Origin: Methylophaga sp. OBS3
Lineage (GTDB): Bacteria > Pseudomonadota > Gammaproteobacteria > Nitrosococcales > Methylophagaceae
Length of the DNA stretch: 64,000 nt
Direction of reading: 5' to 3'
Assembly: GCF_026319325.1 (NCBI RefSeq)
Contig: NZ_JAPDMU010000006.1
Span: 28,723 to 92,722, forward strand
The position numbers and the translations under genes are program-made. The notes under the pieces were generated by a model that ran no database searches, was not told the DNA's origin, and worked only from the letters and a program-made list of their open reading frames with translations. Positions 1 to 9,212 of the stretch are shown here, piece by piece. Positions within the stretch are counted from its first letter, which is position 1. Each line of letters opens with the position of its first letter.

Positions 1-1846
1 TACATAACTCGGTTTTACCAACACCCGTTGGCCCCAAGAATAAAAACGAACCGTTTGGTCGATTAGGATCTGACAACCCTGCCCGACTACGACGAATCGC
101 ATTAGCTACCGCATTAACCGCTTCATCTTGGCCAACAACACGCTCATGTAATGCTTCGTCCATTTTCAGTAGTTTGTCGCGTTCGCCTTCAAGCATTTTG
201 GACACAGGAATCCCCGTCCACTTAGAAACTACCTCGGCGATTTCTTCTTCACCCACTTTATTGCGTAGTAGTTTGAACTCAACCTGTTCGGCGGCATTGG
301 CTGCAGCGAGCTGTTTTTCCAACTCTGGAATACGACCGTATTGCAGCTCTGACATTTTCTCCAGATTGCCATTACGATTTGCCGCTTCTAATTCTAACTT
401 GGCTTTTTCCAACGCCTCTTTGATGTGTTGGCTGCCATGTAATGCAGCTTTTTCTGACTTCCAAACTTCTTCTAAGTCAGTATACTCACGCAGCAGTTTT
501 TTCATTTCGGTTTCAAGTGTTTCTAACCGTTTTTTCGAGGCATCATCGCTTTCTTTTTGTAGCGCAACACGTTCGATTTTTAACTGAATCAAACGACGTT
601 CCAGACGATCTAACACCTCTGGTTTAGAATCAATTTCCATCCGGATACGGCTTGCTGCTTCATCAATCAGATCAATCGCTTTATCCGGCAATTTACGATC
701 AGTAATGTAGCGATGCGACAACGTGGCCGCCGCAACAATGGCAGGGTCAGTAATATCAACACCATGATGCACTTCATAACGTTCGCTAAGACCACGCAAG
801 ATCGCAATCGTCGACTCAACAGTCGGTTCACCAACCATGACTTTTTGGAAACGACGCTCTAAAGCAGCATCTTTCTCAACATACTGACGATATTCATCTA
901 ATGTTGTTGCCCCAATACAATGCAATTCGCCACGCGCTAAAGCAGGTTTAAGCATATTGCCAGCATCCATCGCACCGTCCGCTTTACCCGCGCCAACCAT
1001 AGTGTGGATTTCATCAATAAACAGAATGATTGAACCTTCTTGTTTAGCCAGATCATTCAGTACGGCTTTGAGGCGTTCTTCAAACTCACCACGGAATTTG
1101 GCACCGGCAATAAGGGCGCCCATATCCAGAGACAATACGCGTTTATGTTTCATGCCTTCTGGCACTTCACCATTCACGATGCGTTGCGCCAAGCCCTCCA
1201 CAATCGCGGTTTTACCCACACCTGGCTCACCAATTAACACCGGGTTATTTTTGGTACGGCGTTGTAAAACCTGAATGGTGCGACGAATTTCATCATCTCG
1301 GCCAATTACTGGATCCAGTTTGCCGCTCTCTGCGCGAGCCGTTAAATCAATGGTGTATTTTTCCAATGCTTGGCGCTGCTCCTCAGCATTTTGATCGGTC
1401 ACTCGCTCACCGCCACGAATTTTATCAATCGCTGCATTTAAGCTGGTTTTACTGGCGCCATGTTGACGCAGTAACTCACCGGTCTGATTTTTGTCATCAA
1501 CTGCCGCTAAAACAAACAATTCACTGGAAATGTATTGATCCTGACGTTGTTGTGCCAACTTGTCAGTCTGATTCAACAAACGATTTAAGTCTTGGGAAAT
1601 GTGGATATCACCATTACCGCCCTCAACCTGTGACAAACGGTTTAGCTGGTTATCCAGATCGGCTTGATAACTGACGACATTCACACCACTTTGCGCCAAT
1701 AAAGGTTTGACCGAGCCACCTTGCTGTTTCAGTAAGGCAAGCATCAGATGCACTGGCTCAATAAATTGGTGATCTTTCCCTACCGCCAGACTTTGTGCTG
1801 CGCCTAAGGCTTCCTGAAATTTACTGGTCAACTTGTCGATTTGCAT
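1..1846 (-). CDS. clpB: ATP-dependent protein disaggregase ClpB (partial, C-terminus outside window)
   Basis: Cytoplasmic AAA+ chaperone that, with DnaK/DnaJ/GrpE, pulls proteins out of aggregates. The first 615 codons are visible and the gene leaves the window at its left edge. Seen: N-terminal Clp repeat domain (about residues 1-145), first Walker A GEPGVGKT near residue 205, Walker B LFIDEIH, the long charged coiled-coil M domain (about 400-520) typical of ClpB rather than ClpA, and the second Walker A GPTGVGKT just before the edge. The start [10 protein letters not shown] is preceded by AGGGA about nine bases upstream. It lies 82 bases downstream of the acyltransferase gene on the same strand. 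No heat-shock promoter was identified with confidence. Confidence 0.97.
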   Translation of the reverse strand, partial: MQIDKLTSKFQEALGAAQSLAVGKDHQFIEPVHLMLALLKQQGGSVKPLLAQSGVNVVSYQADLDNQLNRLSQVEGGNGDIHISQDLNRLLNQTDKLAQQRQDQYISSELFVLAAVDDKNQTGELLRQHGASKTSLNAAIDKIRGGERVTDQNAEEQRQALEKYTIDLTARAESGKLDPVIGRDDEIRRTIQVLQRRTKNNPVLIGEPGVGKTAIVEGLAQRIVNGEVPEGMKHKRVLSLDMGALIAGAKFRGEFEERLKAVLNDLAKQEGSIILFIDEIHTMVGAGKADGAMDAGNMLKPALARGELHCIGATTLDEYRQYVEKDAALERRFQKVMVGEPTVESTIAILRGLSERYEVHHGVDITDPAIVAAATLSHRYITDRKLPDKAIDLIDEAASRIRMEIDSKPEVLDRLERRLIQLKIERVALQKESDDASKKRLETLETEMKKLLREYTDLEEVWKSEKAALHGSQHIKEALEKAKLELEAANRNGNLEKMSELQYGRIPELEKQLAAANAAEQVEFKLLRNKVGEEEIAEVVSKWTGIPVSKMLEGERDKLLKMDEALHERVVGQDEAVNAVANAIRRSRAGLSDPNRPNGSFLFLGPTGVGKTELC

Positions 1847-1928
1847 GACTGAAAGTCCCTATAAAAACTAAGTTAATTAGCAAAATGGGGGAGCTGCTAC
1901 CAAAATCAAGAGGAAGATTTATTTTTGT

Positions 1929-2603
1929 TTAATGACGGGCATTGTCCGTGTTTTCAATCACTTGTTGGACATGACTTAAACACTCATCTAAAGATGCCGT
2001 ATTAACCTGTATCGGCTGTGCCACGGTCAATTGCACATGACTTGGAATAAATGGTGCGGTTATCACATTTCCCGGCGCACCAACGCCATCAATTCTGACT
2101 GGAATAACAGGCGACTCTGTCCAAGCGGCTAAACGAGCAAAGCCTGCTTTAAGTTTTCTGGGTGGATCGCTATCTAGGTGAATTTTACCATGTGGAAATA
2201 AGGCTATCACCTCTCCCTGTTGCAGGGCTTTTAATGCTTGGCGAAGTGATTTTTCGGGTCGCCCATCTCGGTCAACCGGAATACAACCTGCGGCTTTAAA
2301 CAACCATCGCAGACCAAAGCGTTGGTATTCTTCGCGAGCGATAAGAAAACGAAGTGGTCGCTTACTTGCGGCGATTAACAATAAGGGGTCAACACCTGAC
2401 ACATGATTGGCAACCACGATAGCAGCGCCAGATTCTGGCAAAGCAATTTGCTGTTTACCTAATCGATGCAGACCACGACACAAAATTCGTGTCCAACCAT
2501 CGAGCCAATTTACATGTGGCCCGCCCCAATTTGCTTTAGCAGTGAGCAGCCCAATTATCCAAATACTCATTAGTGGTAATAGCCACCAAAGAAATGTGGT
2601 CAT
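1929..2603 (-). CDS. PlsC-type lysophospholipid acyltransferase
   Basis: Membrane-associated acyltransferase of the PlsC/LPLAT family, which moves an acyl chain to a lysophospholipid or related acceptor; the acceptor cannot be read from sequence. Residues 1-25 form a hydrophobic anchor. Motif I is NHVSGVD, keeping the catalytic HxxxxD. Motif III reads FPHG where the family usually has FPEG, so the Glu that helps bind the acceptor phosphate is His. Motif IV VIPVRIDG is present. At 224 residues it is near the usual size. It overlaps the end of yciO by four bases (ATGA), so it is probably cotranscribed with rnm and yciO. It is an extra member compared with the enteric yciV-yciO pair. Confidence 0.85.
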   Translation of the reverse strand: MTTFLWWLLPLMSIWIIGLLTAKANWGGPHVNWLDGWTRILCRGLHRLGKQQIALPESGAAIVVANHVSGVDPLLLIAASKRPLRFLIAREEYQRFGLRWLFKAAGCIPVDRDGRPEKSLRQALKALQQGEVIALFPHGKIHLDSDPPRKLKAGFARLAAWTESPVIPVRIDGVGAPGNVITAPFIPSHVQLTVAQPIQVNTASLDECLSHVQQVIENTDNARH

Positions 2604-3226
2604 GCCACCTCAAATGGTGCGGTATCACCGCCGCCACTACGAATAATTTCAGGTACATCATCGATAAACTCAACAACGGTAGTTGGCGTTGCACCGCAAG
2701 CGCCACCATCGATGATTAAATCTACATGTTTACCAATAGCATCAACAATATCTTCTGCCTCAGTCATCGGCATATCATCGCCTGGCAAAATTAATGTCGA
2801 ACTCATCAATGGCTCATTGAGTGTTTCCAGCAACGCCAAAGCAATATTGTTAGTTGGGATGCGTAAACCAATGGTTTTACGCTTGGCATGTTGCAGGCGA
2901 CGCGGCACTTCTTTGGTCGCTGGCAAAATAAATGTGTAAGGCCCCGGTGTATGCGCTTTCAGCATACGAAACACTGAGTTGTTCACTTTTGCATAAAGCG
3001 ATAGCTCAGAAAGATCACGGCAGACCAAGGTGAAGTTATGGTCGTCATCCAGCTGTCGAATGCGACGAATCCGTTCCATGGCGTTTTTATCACCAAGATA
3101 ACAACCCAAGGCATAACCTGAGTCCGTTGGGTACACCACCAGACCACCGCGCTGAATAATGTCGCAAGCTTGTTTAATTAACCGTGGTTGTGGGTTATCA
3201 GGGTGGATTTGAAAAAACTGACTCAT
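2600..3226 (-). CDS. yciO: YciO, Sua5/YciO/YrdC family protein
   Basis: Cytoplasmic protein of the Sua5/YciO/YrdC fold, related to the threonylcarbamoyl-AMP synthase TsaC. The opening MSQFFQIHPDNPQ, the YPTDSGYALGC stretch and KRKTIGLRIP match YciO rather than TsaC. YciO members are reported to have little or no tRNA t6A role in E. coli, so the biological function remains open. Length 208 residues, typical. The KxR/SxN-like nucleotide-binding residues sit within the first 70 residues. It overlaps rnm upstream and the acyltransferase downstream, four bases each, suggesting translational coupling. Confidence 0.93.
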   Translation of the reverse strand: MSQFFQIHPDNPQPRLIKQACDIIQRGGLVVYPTDSGYALGCYLGDKNAMERIRRIRQLDDDHNFTLVCRDLSELSLYAKVNNSVFRMLKAHTPGPYTFILPATKEVPRRLQHAKRKTIGLRIPTNNIALALLETLNEPLMSSTLILPGDDMPMTEAEDIVDAIGKHVDLIIDGGACGATPTTVVEFIDDVPEIIRSGGGDTAPFEVA

Positions 3227-4089
3227 GCAAATTTCCGTTCATCAGACTGCGGCCATGTCGACCAAATCGGCGTCACATGCGCCGGCAAAGGCGTAATTTT
3301 GCCTAACTCTGTCCAAGTTTGCTCAGGACTATGAAAATCACTGCCAGAAGATGCCAATAATTCAAACTTATCGGCAAGTGCAGCCAAATGTCTGACTTCA
3401 TCACCATGCTGCACACCTGAGCAGACTTCAAAGCCAACGCCGCCCAATTCTTTAAACTCAGCGATAAGTCGGCGTAGCTTAGTCGCTGTCATTTTGTATC
3501 TGGCTGGATGGGCGATAACGGCCTGACCACCAGCCGCATGAATCCAGCCGAGCGCATCCTCAAGCGTTGCCCATTCGCCGGGAACATAACCGGGTTTATT
3601 TCTGACCAGATATTTTTTAAAGACTTCTCGGGTATCTTTAGCGTGTCCTGCTTCGACCAGAAATTGCGCGAAGTGCATACGTCCCAACATGGTTTCCGAA
3701 GCATATTTGCTTGCACCTTCATAAGCCCCCGCAATACCGGCTTTTGCTAAACGATTTCCAATTTCGACAGCACGACCAGAGCGATAATCTCTTAAGGCCG
3801 ATAAGCCGTTTTGCAACTGGACATTATTGATATCAATATTTAGGCCAACAATGTGTAAGGTGTTAGCACCCCATGTGACGGATATTTCAACACCAGCAAC
3901 ACAGGTGATTGGCAAACTTTCAGCAGCTTGCTGCGCTGCAGTAATACCTTCTGTACCATCGTGATCGGTCAGCGCCAATACATCGACACCTTTTTCAACG
4001 GCGCGCGCGATCAACGCCTCAGGTGGCAGTGCACCATCAGAAACATTTGAGTGGCAATGTAAGTCGTAGACAAGTGGTTGTTGCGTCAT
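3223..4089 (-). CDS. rnm: 5'-3' exoribonuclease RNase AM (YciV/TrpH), PHP domain
   Basis: PHP-domain metallo-phosphoesterase. E. coli RNase AM (YciV) trims 5' ends of 5S, 16S and 23S rRNA precursors and hydrolyses 3',5'-bisphosphonucleotides. Metal-binding motifs are visible: DLHCHSNVSDG near the start, LTDHDG, EISVTWG, HPARY and the late GSDFHSP. I chose the ATG at 4089 (MTQQPLVYDLHCHS, 288 residues, close to the enzyme's usual length). A longer reading to 4143 adds 18 unconserved residues and would run into the start of the divergent yciB. It is first in the minus-strand run rnm-yciO-acyltransferase. Confidence 0.94.
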   Translation of the reverse strand: MTQQPLVYDLHCHSNVSDGALPPEALIARAVEKGVDVLALTDHDGTEGITAAQQAAESLPITCVAGVEISVTWGANTLHIVGLNIDINNVQLQNGLSALRDYRSGRAVEIGNRLAKAGIAGAYEGASKYASETMLGRMHFAQFLVEAGHAKDTREVFKKYLVRNKPGYVPGEWATLEDALGWIHAAGGQAVIAHPARYKMTATKLRRLIAEFKELGGVGFEVCSGVQHGDEVRHLAALADKFELLASSGSDFHSPEQTWTELGKITPLPAHVTPIWSTWPQSDERKFA

Positions 4090-4142
4090 AAGTTTTGATT
4101 TTACGTTAGAATACCGACTCACGCAGGTTTTGAAGATAAACA

Positions 4143-4730
4143 ATGAAATTACTCAGCGATTTTTTACCGATCATTCTCTTTTTTATTGCCTATAAATTTG
4201 GCGGTGGCACTTATGAATGGGGCGGACAAAGCTATGAAGTTGCCGGTATTTACGCCGCAACGTTTGTCATGATGGTCGCCACTTTATTGCAAGTGCTTTA
4301 CACCTGGTTGCGCTATCGTCGCACTGAAAAACAACATCTCATCACGCTTGCTTTAGTCATGGTGCTGGGCGGTGCAACTTTATGGCTGCAAAATCCTGAG
4401 TTTGTTATGTGGAAACCAACGGCTGTTAATTGGTTATTTGCTGCAGCATTCATCGGTGCCAAAATTTTCACCGACAAAACCTTGCTTGAACGCTTGATGG
4501 AAAACCATATTCAACTGCCAACTTTTGTTTGGTCTCGCTTGAATACTGCTTGGGTGCTTTTCTTCATTTTCTCCGGCTTTCTCAACATTTATATCGCCTA
4601 CGGTTATTCAGAAGAAACATGGGTCAACTTTAAACTGTTTGGCTCATTAGCTATCACCATCGTCTTTATTGCGGGTCAGGCGCTGTACTTATCAAAGTAC
4701 GCCACTGAAGTCCCTAAAACGCGAGATTAA
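4143..4730 (+). CDS. yciB: Inner membrane protein YciB (IspZ/septation protein A family)
   Basis: Polytopic inner-membrane protein of the YciB family, implicated in envelope integrity and cell elongation/division in enterics; the biochemical activity is unknown. The N-terminus MKLLSDFLPIILFFIAYKF is family-typical. About five hydrophobic helices are visible, with the conserved stretch around WSRLN and AYGYSEETWVNFKLFG in the last third. It has 195 residues, slightly longer than the enteric protein. It diverges from rnm across 53 bases and begins the plus-strand run yciB-yciI-bolA-PilZ. Confidence 0.94.
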   Translation: MKLLSDFLPIILFFIAYKFGGGTYEWGGQSYEVAGIYAATFVMMVATLLQVLYTWLRYRRTEKQHLITLALVMVLGGATLWLQNPEFVMWKPTAVNWLFAAAFIGAKIFTDKTLLERLMENHIQLPTFVWSRLNTAWVLFFIFSGFLNIYIAYGYSEETWVNFKLFGSLAITIVFIAGQALYLSKYATEVPKTRD

Positions 4731-4733
4731 GGT

Positions 4734-5033
4734 ATGTGGTACGCGATTATCAGTGAAGATAAAAATGATAGTTTGGAACGTCGCTTAGCCGCTCGACCAG
4801 CACATTTAGCACGCCTACAATCTTTGCAAGACGAAGGTCGTTTGTTACTAGCAGGCCCACACCCAGCGATTGATAGTGAAGATCCTGGCGCTGCAGGTTT
4901 TACTGGCAGTCTAGTGGTTGCTGAGTTTGATAGCCTGCAAGCTGCTCAAGCTTGGGCCGGCGCAGATCCGTATATTGATGCTGACGTCTACGAAAAAGTC
5001 ACTGTTAAACCTTTCCGTAAAGTATTGCCATGA
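4734..5033 (+). CDS. yciI: YciI-like protein
   Basis: Small cytoplasmic protein of the YCII superfamily (ferredoxin-like fold), 99 residues. Seen: [28 protein letters not shown], an LLLAGPHP segment with the conserved His, and the C-terminal [22 protein letters not shown]. Family members are proposed to be small enzymes with a His-Asp pair; no substrate is known for this subgroup. It starts three bases after yciB with AAGG just upstream, and its stop overlaps the start of the BolA gene. The yciB-yciI adjacency matches enteric gene order. Confidence 0.93.
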   Translation: MWYAIISEDKNDSLERRLAARPAHLARLQSLQDEGRLLLAGPHPAIDSEDPGAAGFTGSLVVAEFDSLQAAQAWAGADPYIDADVYEKVTVKPFRKVLP

Positions 5034-5296
5034 GTACCGAAGATATACTGCGTGAACGTCTCCAGTCACTAAATCCTGACACATTAGAAATCATTGATGA
5101 AAGCCACTTGCATGCTGGTCATGCAGGTAATACCGGTGGCGGTCATTTCAATATTTTTATTGTCAGCGAGCAGTTCTCTGGCTTACTGCCATTAAAGCGT
5201 CATCGCTTAGTATTTGATGCTGTGGGTGATTTGATGCAACAAAAAATCCATGCACTCAGTATCAAAGCCAAAACGCCGGCGGAATTTAACGGTTAA
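5030..5296 (+). CDS. BolA family protein
   Basis: BolA/IbaG-type protein of 88 residues. These proteins pair with monothiol glutaredoxins to bind or deliver [2Fe-2S] clusters, and some bind DNA. The conserved block [20 protein letters not shown] carries the invariant His-Arg-region of the family, and [21 protein letters not shown] precedes it, including a His-rich loop that can act as cluster ligand. The gene overlaps yciI by four bases and is followed two bases later by the PilZ gene. I cannot distinguish BolA from other subfamilies with certainty. Confidence 0.9.
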   Translation: MSTEDILRERLQSLNPDTLEIIDESHLHAGHAGNTGGGHFNIFIVSEQFSGLLPLKRHRLVFDAVGDLMQQKIHALSIKAKTPAEFNG

Positions 5297-5298
5297 AA

Positions 5299-7482
5299 AT
5301 GGCTGATGCCGATAGCCGCCAGAAAAATCAGGCGTTCCTGCAACAAATGGAACGTCAGCGGCTACAAAAGCCTTGTCTACGGGCTATTGATTTACGGGGC
5401 AAAGTCATTGGTGAATGTCAGGCTTACCAAATTGGTCAGCAAACACATTATCTCGACGATCGAAGTTACCTTCTACTTAAAACCCTACTCGAACGCAGCG
5501 ATAATAAATTTACCGTTGGGGTGTTTGAAGCTTGGCAAAAAGCACGCGAATTACTCGATAAACAAACCACCACACCACAAGCGCAGGCCCCAAAGCCCAT
5601 TTTGCTTCGCGATGCTGACCACTATCAAAAAATAGACTTCTCTCAACCGATTTTAAGACGCGAACTTCGGCTTAACATCGCGACCAATGTGCTGGTTGAT
5701 GTCGATGAACTTCGTTATCACGCCACCACAATTGATATGAGTGTGAGTGGTATGCGGATCAGTATGCGACCCACGCAGTATTTGCAAAAAGACCAGCATG
5801 TCTTGATATCACTGCCGCAGTTACAAGAAAACGCGCCAGAAAACCTGTTAACCGAGCTGACCTATCAAATCACCTCGTTACAACATACACCACAGCAAAC
5901 CATTGCCATCATCCAACGCCAATGCAGTGATGATATTCAGTTAAATTATTGGCTTACGCAGTGGTTACATGACAAGCAATCACTGAGCGTTGTGAATCTT
6001 GATAGCGAATTACTGAATATCGCTAACGAATATTATCTAAGACTATTCTGCCAATACTTTTCAAGCCCACTATTTTGGGCTGAGCAAGACTTAAGTAATA
6101 TTTTGTTTACACACTCAAGTGAACCAGCAGAGTCCGTTTTAAATTCGCTAGAAAAAGTACAAGTGCTTAACAAGCTTCCTATTCAAGCCTTAGAAACAGC
6201 ACAGGCCGTTCTGATACAAATTAATCAGGATGATACACTCTCTTGGGCTGACACGAATGATGCTGTACAAATACAGCAACTGTCTTCTCATAAGGCCGCT
6301 AAAAAACAGTATTTGTTACGTAAACAAACAATTACTTTTTCAGCTGAACAAGTTTCTCAAACGCTTGAGCCACTTGCAGCGCGCCAATCAGATTTAGCCC
6401 TATCACTTGCTGAGAAATTGCAGCAATGCCAACTTTTGTTAACCCTGACCGATATCTCTACTGGTAATCATGACTTCGTTAAATCAGATGATATTAATGA
6501 GCATGAAAATGTGTCTGAAACGTCGATTTCATTGCCAGAAGCACAGCGCTTAAGCCTTTACATCACCCGCAGTACTGAGCGTTACGAAATCCATACTCCA
6601 ATCCAACTGCATATCAATCAGCAGCAGTTATCACTGGTAACCAACGAATTATCAGCGGGGGGCTTATCGGTGAGAGTACCGGCATCACAATCAGTGACCA
6701 CCGGTAGCCGAGTCAACGTTGATTTCACTCGCTGGCAACAACAAAGCAAATTGAAACTCACCCAAGTACCGTATGAAGTGCGTAGCCAACAACATTGGCA
6801 GGGTATGACATTGTTAGGCCTGCGCAGATTAGTTGAGAGCTGCCCTAGCAGTATCAATACTTTTTTTGATCAGATCCTCGCCGAAAATAAACCTACATTA
6901 AGTGTTCGTAATGATGATCTTGCCCTGCAACTCAGCAGCCGATTATTTGCAAATCAACTGCGCGATAACTTGGCTGATGTTTTGTTATTTTTTGGTTTAG
7001 ACGCTGACAACAACCGTATTTTGCAAGCTGTTGCCTCAACAACCAACAATAACGCCAATTCCCACCAGTCGCTATGGCAAGCTATCAGTTATGCCACAGG
7101 CCGCATCACTCAACCGCTTAAACTACCGATTAGCGACTTGCAAGCAGGGTTGCAGTTTGGTCTGTATGCGTTTAGTCGAACCACAGAGTCAGAATGGCAA
7201 ATTAGTAGTGATCTCTTGTTTGAAGATATGGCAAGTAAACAATTCTTTATTAACCGAGCGATGAACTCGGCGGAATATCGATTCTTTAATTGCCAGTTGC
7301 AGCCAATCAAACCAACAACTTGGTCAGCCGCTGCCGATTTGCAGCAGCAATTAACGCAACTTCGCCGTCACAATAATCACAAAGTGAAGCAAATCCGTGA
7401 AACGCTTAGTAGTTTATTTGTAATCGCGCAGCTCACCGATATTACCCAAGTACTTGTTAACCAGTTTGGAAATAAGTCTTAA
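5299..7482 (+). CDS. Large protein with two PilZ-like domains
   Basis: A 727-residue cytoplasmic protein with no signal peptide or clear membrane helix. A PilZ-like segment lies at about residues 110-210, with RRELR followed by DMSVSGMRI, matching the RxxxR and D/NxSxxG c-di-GMP contacts. A second lies at about residues 430-520, with ERYEIH (second Arg missing) and NELSAGGLSV (NxSxxG kept). The N-terminal 100 residues, the central region and the C-terminal 200 residues resemble nothing I recognise. I infer a c-di-GMP-responsive protein; the output is unknown. It starts two bases after the BolA gene, and its TAA shares a TTAA with the stop of the convergent pmbA. Confidence 0.8.
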   Translation: MADADSRQKNQAFLQQMERQRLQKPCLRAIDLRGKVIGECQAYQIGQQTHYLDDRSYLLLKTLLERSDNKFTVGVFEAWQKARELLDKQTTTPQAQAPKPILLRDADHYQKIDFSQPILRRELRLNIATNVLVDVDELRYHATTIDMSVSGMRISMRPTQYLQKDQHVLISLPQLQENAPENLLTELTYQITSLQHTPQQTIAIIQRQCSDDIQLNYWLTQWLHDKQSLSVVNLDSELLNIANEYYLRLFCQYFSSPLFWAEQDLSNILFTHSSEPAESVLNSLEKVQVLNKLPIQALETAQAVLIQINQDDTLSWADTNDAVQIQQLSSHKAAKKQYLLRKQTITFSAEQVSQTLEPLAARQSDLALSLAEKLQQCQLLLTLTDISTGNHDFVKSDDINEHENVSETSISLPEAQRLSLYITRSTERYEIHTPIQLHINQQQLSLVTNELSAGGLSVRVPASQSVTTGSRVNVDFTRWQQQSKLKLTQVPYEVRSQQHWQGMTLLGLRRLVESCPSSINTFFDQILAENKPTLSVRNDDLALQLSSRLFANQLRDNLADVLLFFGLDADNNRILQAVASTTNNNANSHQSLWQAISYATGRITQPLKLPISDLQAGLQFGLYAFSRTTESEWQISSDLLFEDMASKQFFINRAMNSAEYRFFNCQLQPIKPTTWSAAADLQQQLTQLRRHNNHKVKQIRETLSSLFVIAQLTDITQVLVNQFGNKS

Positions 7483-8804
7483 GCAGCAACGGTCATTCGG
7501 TCGATGAGCACTGAGCCACTGCGGGTATTACCGCGAAGATCGATATCATTACCAACCGATTGAATACCCATAAACATGTCTTGTAAGCGGCCCGCAATGG
7601 TGAACTCATCAATGGCGTGTTGGATTTCACCATTCTCAACCCAAAATCCAGCAGCCCCTTGAGAATAGTCACCAGTAACGATATTACTGCCCATGCCCAT
7701 GGTTTCGGTGACGATGACACCGCGGTCCATTTGCTTCAGTAATCCAGCAAAATCTAGATCACCGGAATCAATGGTCAGATTATGTACACCGCCAGCATTA
7801 CCCGTGGTGGTGGTGTTCAATTTACGTGCTGAGTAGCTGTCTAAAACATAACCTTGCAACACACCGTTTTGGATAATATCGCGTGCTTTGGTGGCAACGC
7901 CCTCACCATCAAAGTTAGCACTGCCCATGGCTTTTTGGATATGTGGTTGCTCATGGATATGCATAAACTCAGGGAATATTTGTTGGCCTTTCGCATCCAG
8001 TAAAAAACTGGCTTGACGATATTGTGCGCCGCCACGAATGGCTGAAATCAATTGACCAAACAGGCTACTCGCCATTTCAGCAGCAAATAATACTGAGTAT
8101 TGGCCCGTTTTAACCTCTTTGGCATTTAGTCTTGATAACGTTCGCTCAGCAGAACGTCGGCCAATAAACGTGGCATCTTGCAGATCATTGGCATCACGGG
8201 CCTGGTCATACCAATAATCCCGTTGCATGCCTTTTTTATCTTGGGCAATCAACGTACAGCCAATGCTATGACGGCTTGATTGGGTGCTACCAGCAAACCC
8301 TAAGCTATTGGCATACACTCTTCGACCTTGATGTGTTGAGACACTGGCGCCTTCAGAGTTTGTGATTTGTGATGAAAAATCTCGCCCAGCTTGTTCACAT
8401 TGCATCGCCAATTCAATCGCTTTATCAGGCGAAATATCCCAAGGATGATAAAGCGACAAGTCAGGAAACTCTGTCGCTAACAATGATTTATCTGGCAAAC
8501 CAGCAAACTCATCTGCTTGGGTAAACTTGGCAATGCTGCAAGCCATCGCGACAGTTTCCGCAATAGCAGATTCACGTAAATCAGATGTGCTTGCTGATGC
8601 CTTACTCTGACCGAGATAAACCGTGATCGCCATACCGGTATCGTTGTTGTGTTCTAGCGTTTCGATTTCTGCCTGACGCACAGAGACAGATAAACCATGG
8701 CTATTTGAAATACCGACCTCTGCAGCAGTGGCGCCCAATTGACGTGCTTTATCCAGCGCAAATTCTGCGGCTTTTAACAACGTCGCTTCGTCATATTGAC
8801 TCAT
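7479..8804 (-). CDS. pmbA: Metalloprotease subunit PmbA (TldE)
   Basis: Partner of TldD in the TldD/TldE protease, which cleaves modified peptides such as microcin precursors and unfolded antitoxin. PmbA is the subunit without its own zinc-binding HExxxH motif, and none is seen here. Family hallmarks include the N-terminal segment ending VSVRQAEIETLEHN, the GEGVATKARDIIQNGVL block and the C-terminal SVGNDIDLRGNTRSGSVLI. The length of 441 residues is normal. It is the last gene of the minus-strand run from rsmE and overlaps the JAMM gene by four bases. TldD is not in this window. Confidence 0.95.
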   Translation of the reverse strand: MSQYDEATLLKAAEFALDKARQLGATAAEVGISNSHGLSVSVRQAEIETLEHNNDTGMAITVYLGQSKASASTSDLRESAIAETVAMACSIAKFTQADEFAGLPDKSLLATEFPDLSLYHPWDISPDKAIELAMQCEQAGRDFSSQITNSEGASVSTHQGRRVYANSLGFAGSTQSSRHSIGCTLIAQDKKGMQRDYWYDQARDANDLQDATFIGRRSAERTLSRLNAKEVKTGQYSVLFAAEMASSLFGQLISAIRGGAQYRQASFLLDAKGQQIFPEFMHIHEQPHIQKAMGSANFDGEGVATKARDIIQNGVLQGYVLDSYSARKLNTTTTGNAGGVHNLTIDSGDLDFAGLLKQMDRGVIVTETMGMGSNIVTGDYSQGAAGFWVENGEIQHAIDEFTIAGRLQDMFMGIQSVGNDIDLRGNTRSGSVLIDRMTVAA

Positions 8805-9211
8805 ATGATTAAATCTACCTCTTCGAGTTTTCCTGACTGACGGTCAAAGCCACGCATTTCCAACACCCCTTTTGTATTCAGCGATATCAGCAAATACAAC
8901 GCCTCGGGAAAGTCAGCAACATCTTCATCAGTAATCGCGGGCAATGCTGGTGAATTTGGGTGTGAGTGATACACCGCATATAACGCTTGCTCGGCTGCCT
9001 CTATAGCTTTTATAGCTGTTAATTGCTCGCTAGCATTTAAAGCAAACATGACGCTCGCATCAGTTTCCTGCATTTCTAATGGATAGCAAACACAGTCATC
9101 TTGCTTACGGCCCACTAGCCCACAGACTTCACGGCTGGGTGAAAGCTGCGCCTGATGTAACAGTGCGTTAACTAACGTACGCGGTATACGCACGGTTTGT
9201 TTCTGCGTCAT
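8801..9211 (-). CDS. JAMM/Mov34 (M67) family peptidase-like protein, catalytic Ser replaced
   Basis: A 136-residue MPN/JAMM-domain protein. Bacterial members such as Mec of Mycobacterium trim C-terminal adducts from ubiquitin-like sulfur carriers. Zinc ligands are present: Glu in SREVCGLVG and His-Ser-His-Pro followed by an Asp at the expected spacing. The consensus is HxH-x7-S-xx-D; here the Ser position is Ala (HSHPNSPALPAITD). The start at 9211 was chosen because AAGGA lies six to ten bases upstream and it follows the moeB TAA after one base. A reading to 9295 only adds out-of-frame moeB coding sequence. It overlaps pmbA by four bases. No ubiquitin-like partner is nearby. Confidence 0.85.
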   Translation of the reverse strand: MTQKQTVRIPRTLVNALLHQAQLSPSREVCGLVGRKQDDCVCYPLEMQETDASVMFALNASEQLTAIKAIEAAEQALYAVYHSHPNSPALPAITDEDVADFPEALYLLISLNTKGVLEMRGFDRQSGKLEEVDLII

Positions 9212-9212
9212 A

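Noticed and set aside
957..1274. Plus-strand reading frames inside clpB and many similar ones elsewhere
   Set aside because: They lie antisense to strongly conserved genes, have no recognisable domains and poor start signals.
2600..3226. TsaC/Sua5 threonylcarbamoyl-AMP synthase
   Set aside because: The full-length similarity and N-terminal MSQFFQIHPDNP pattern are those of YciO.
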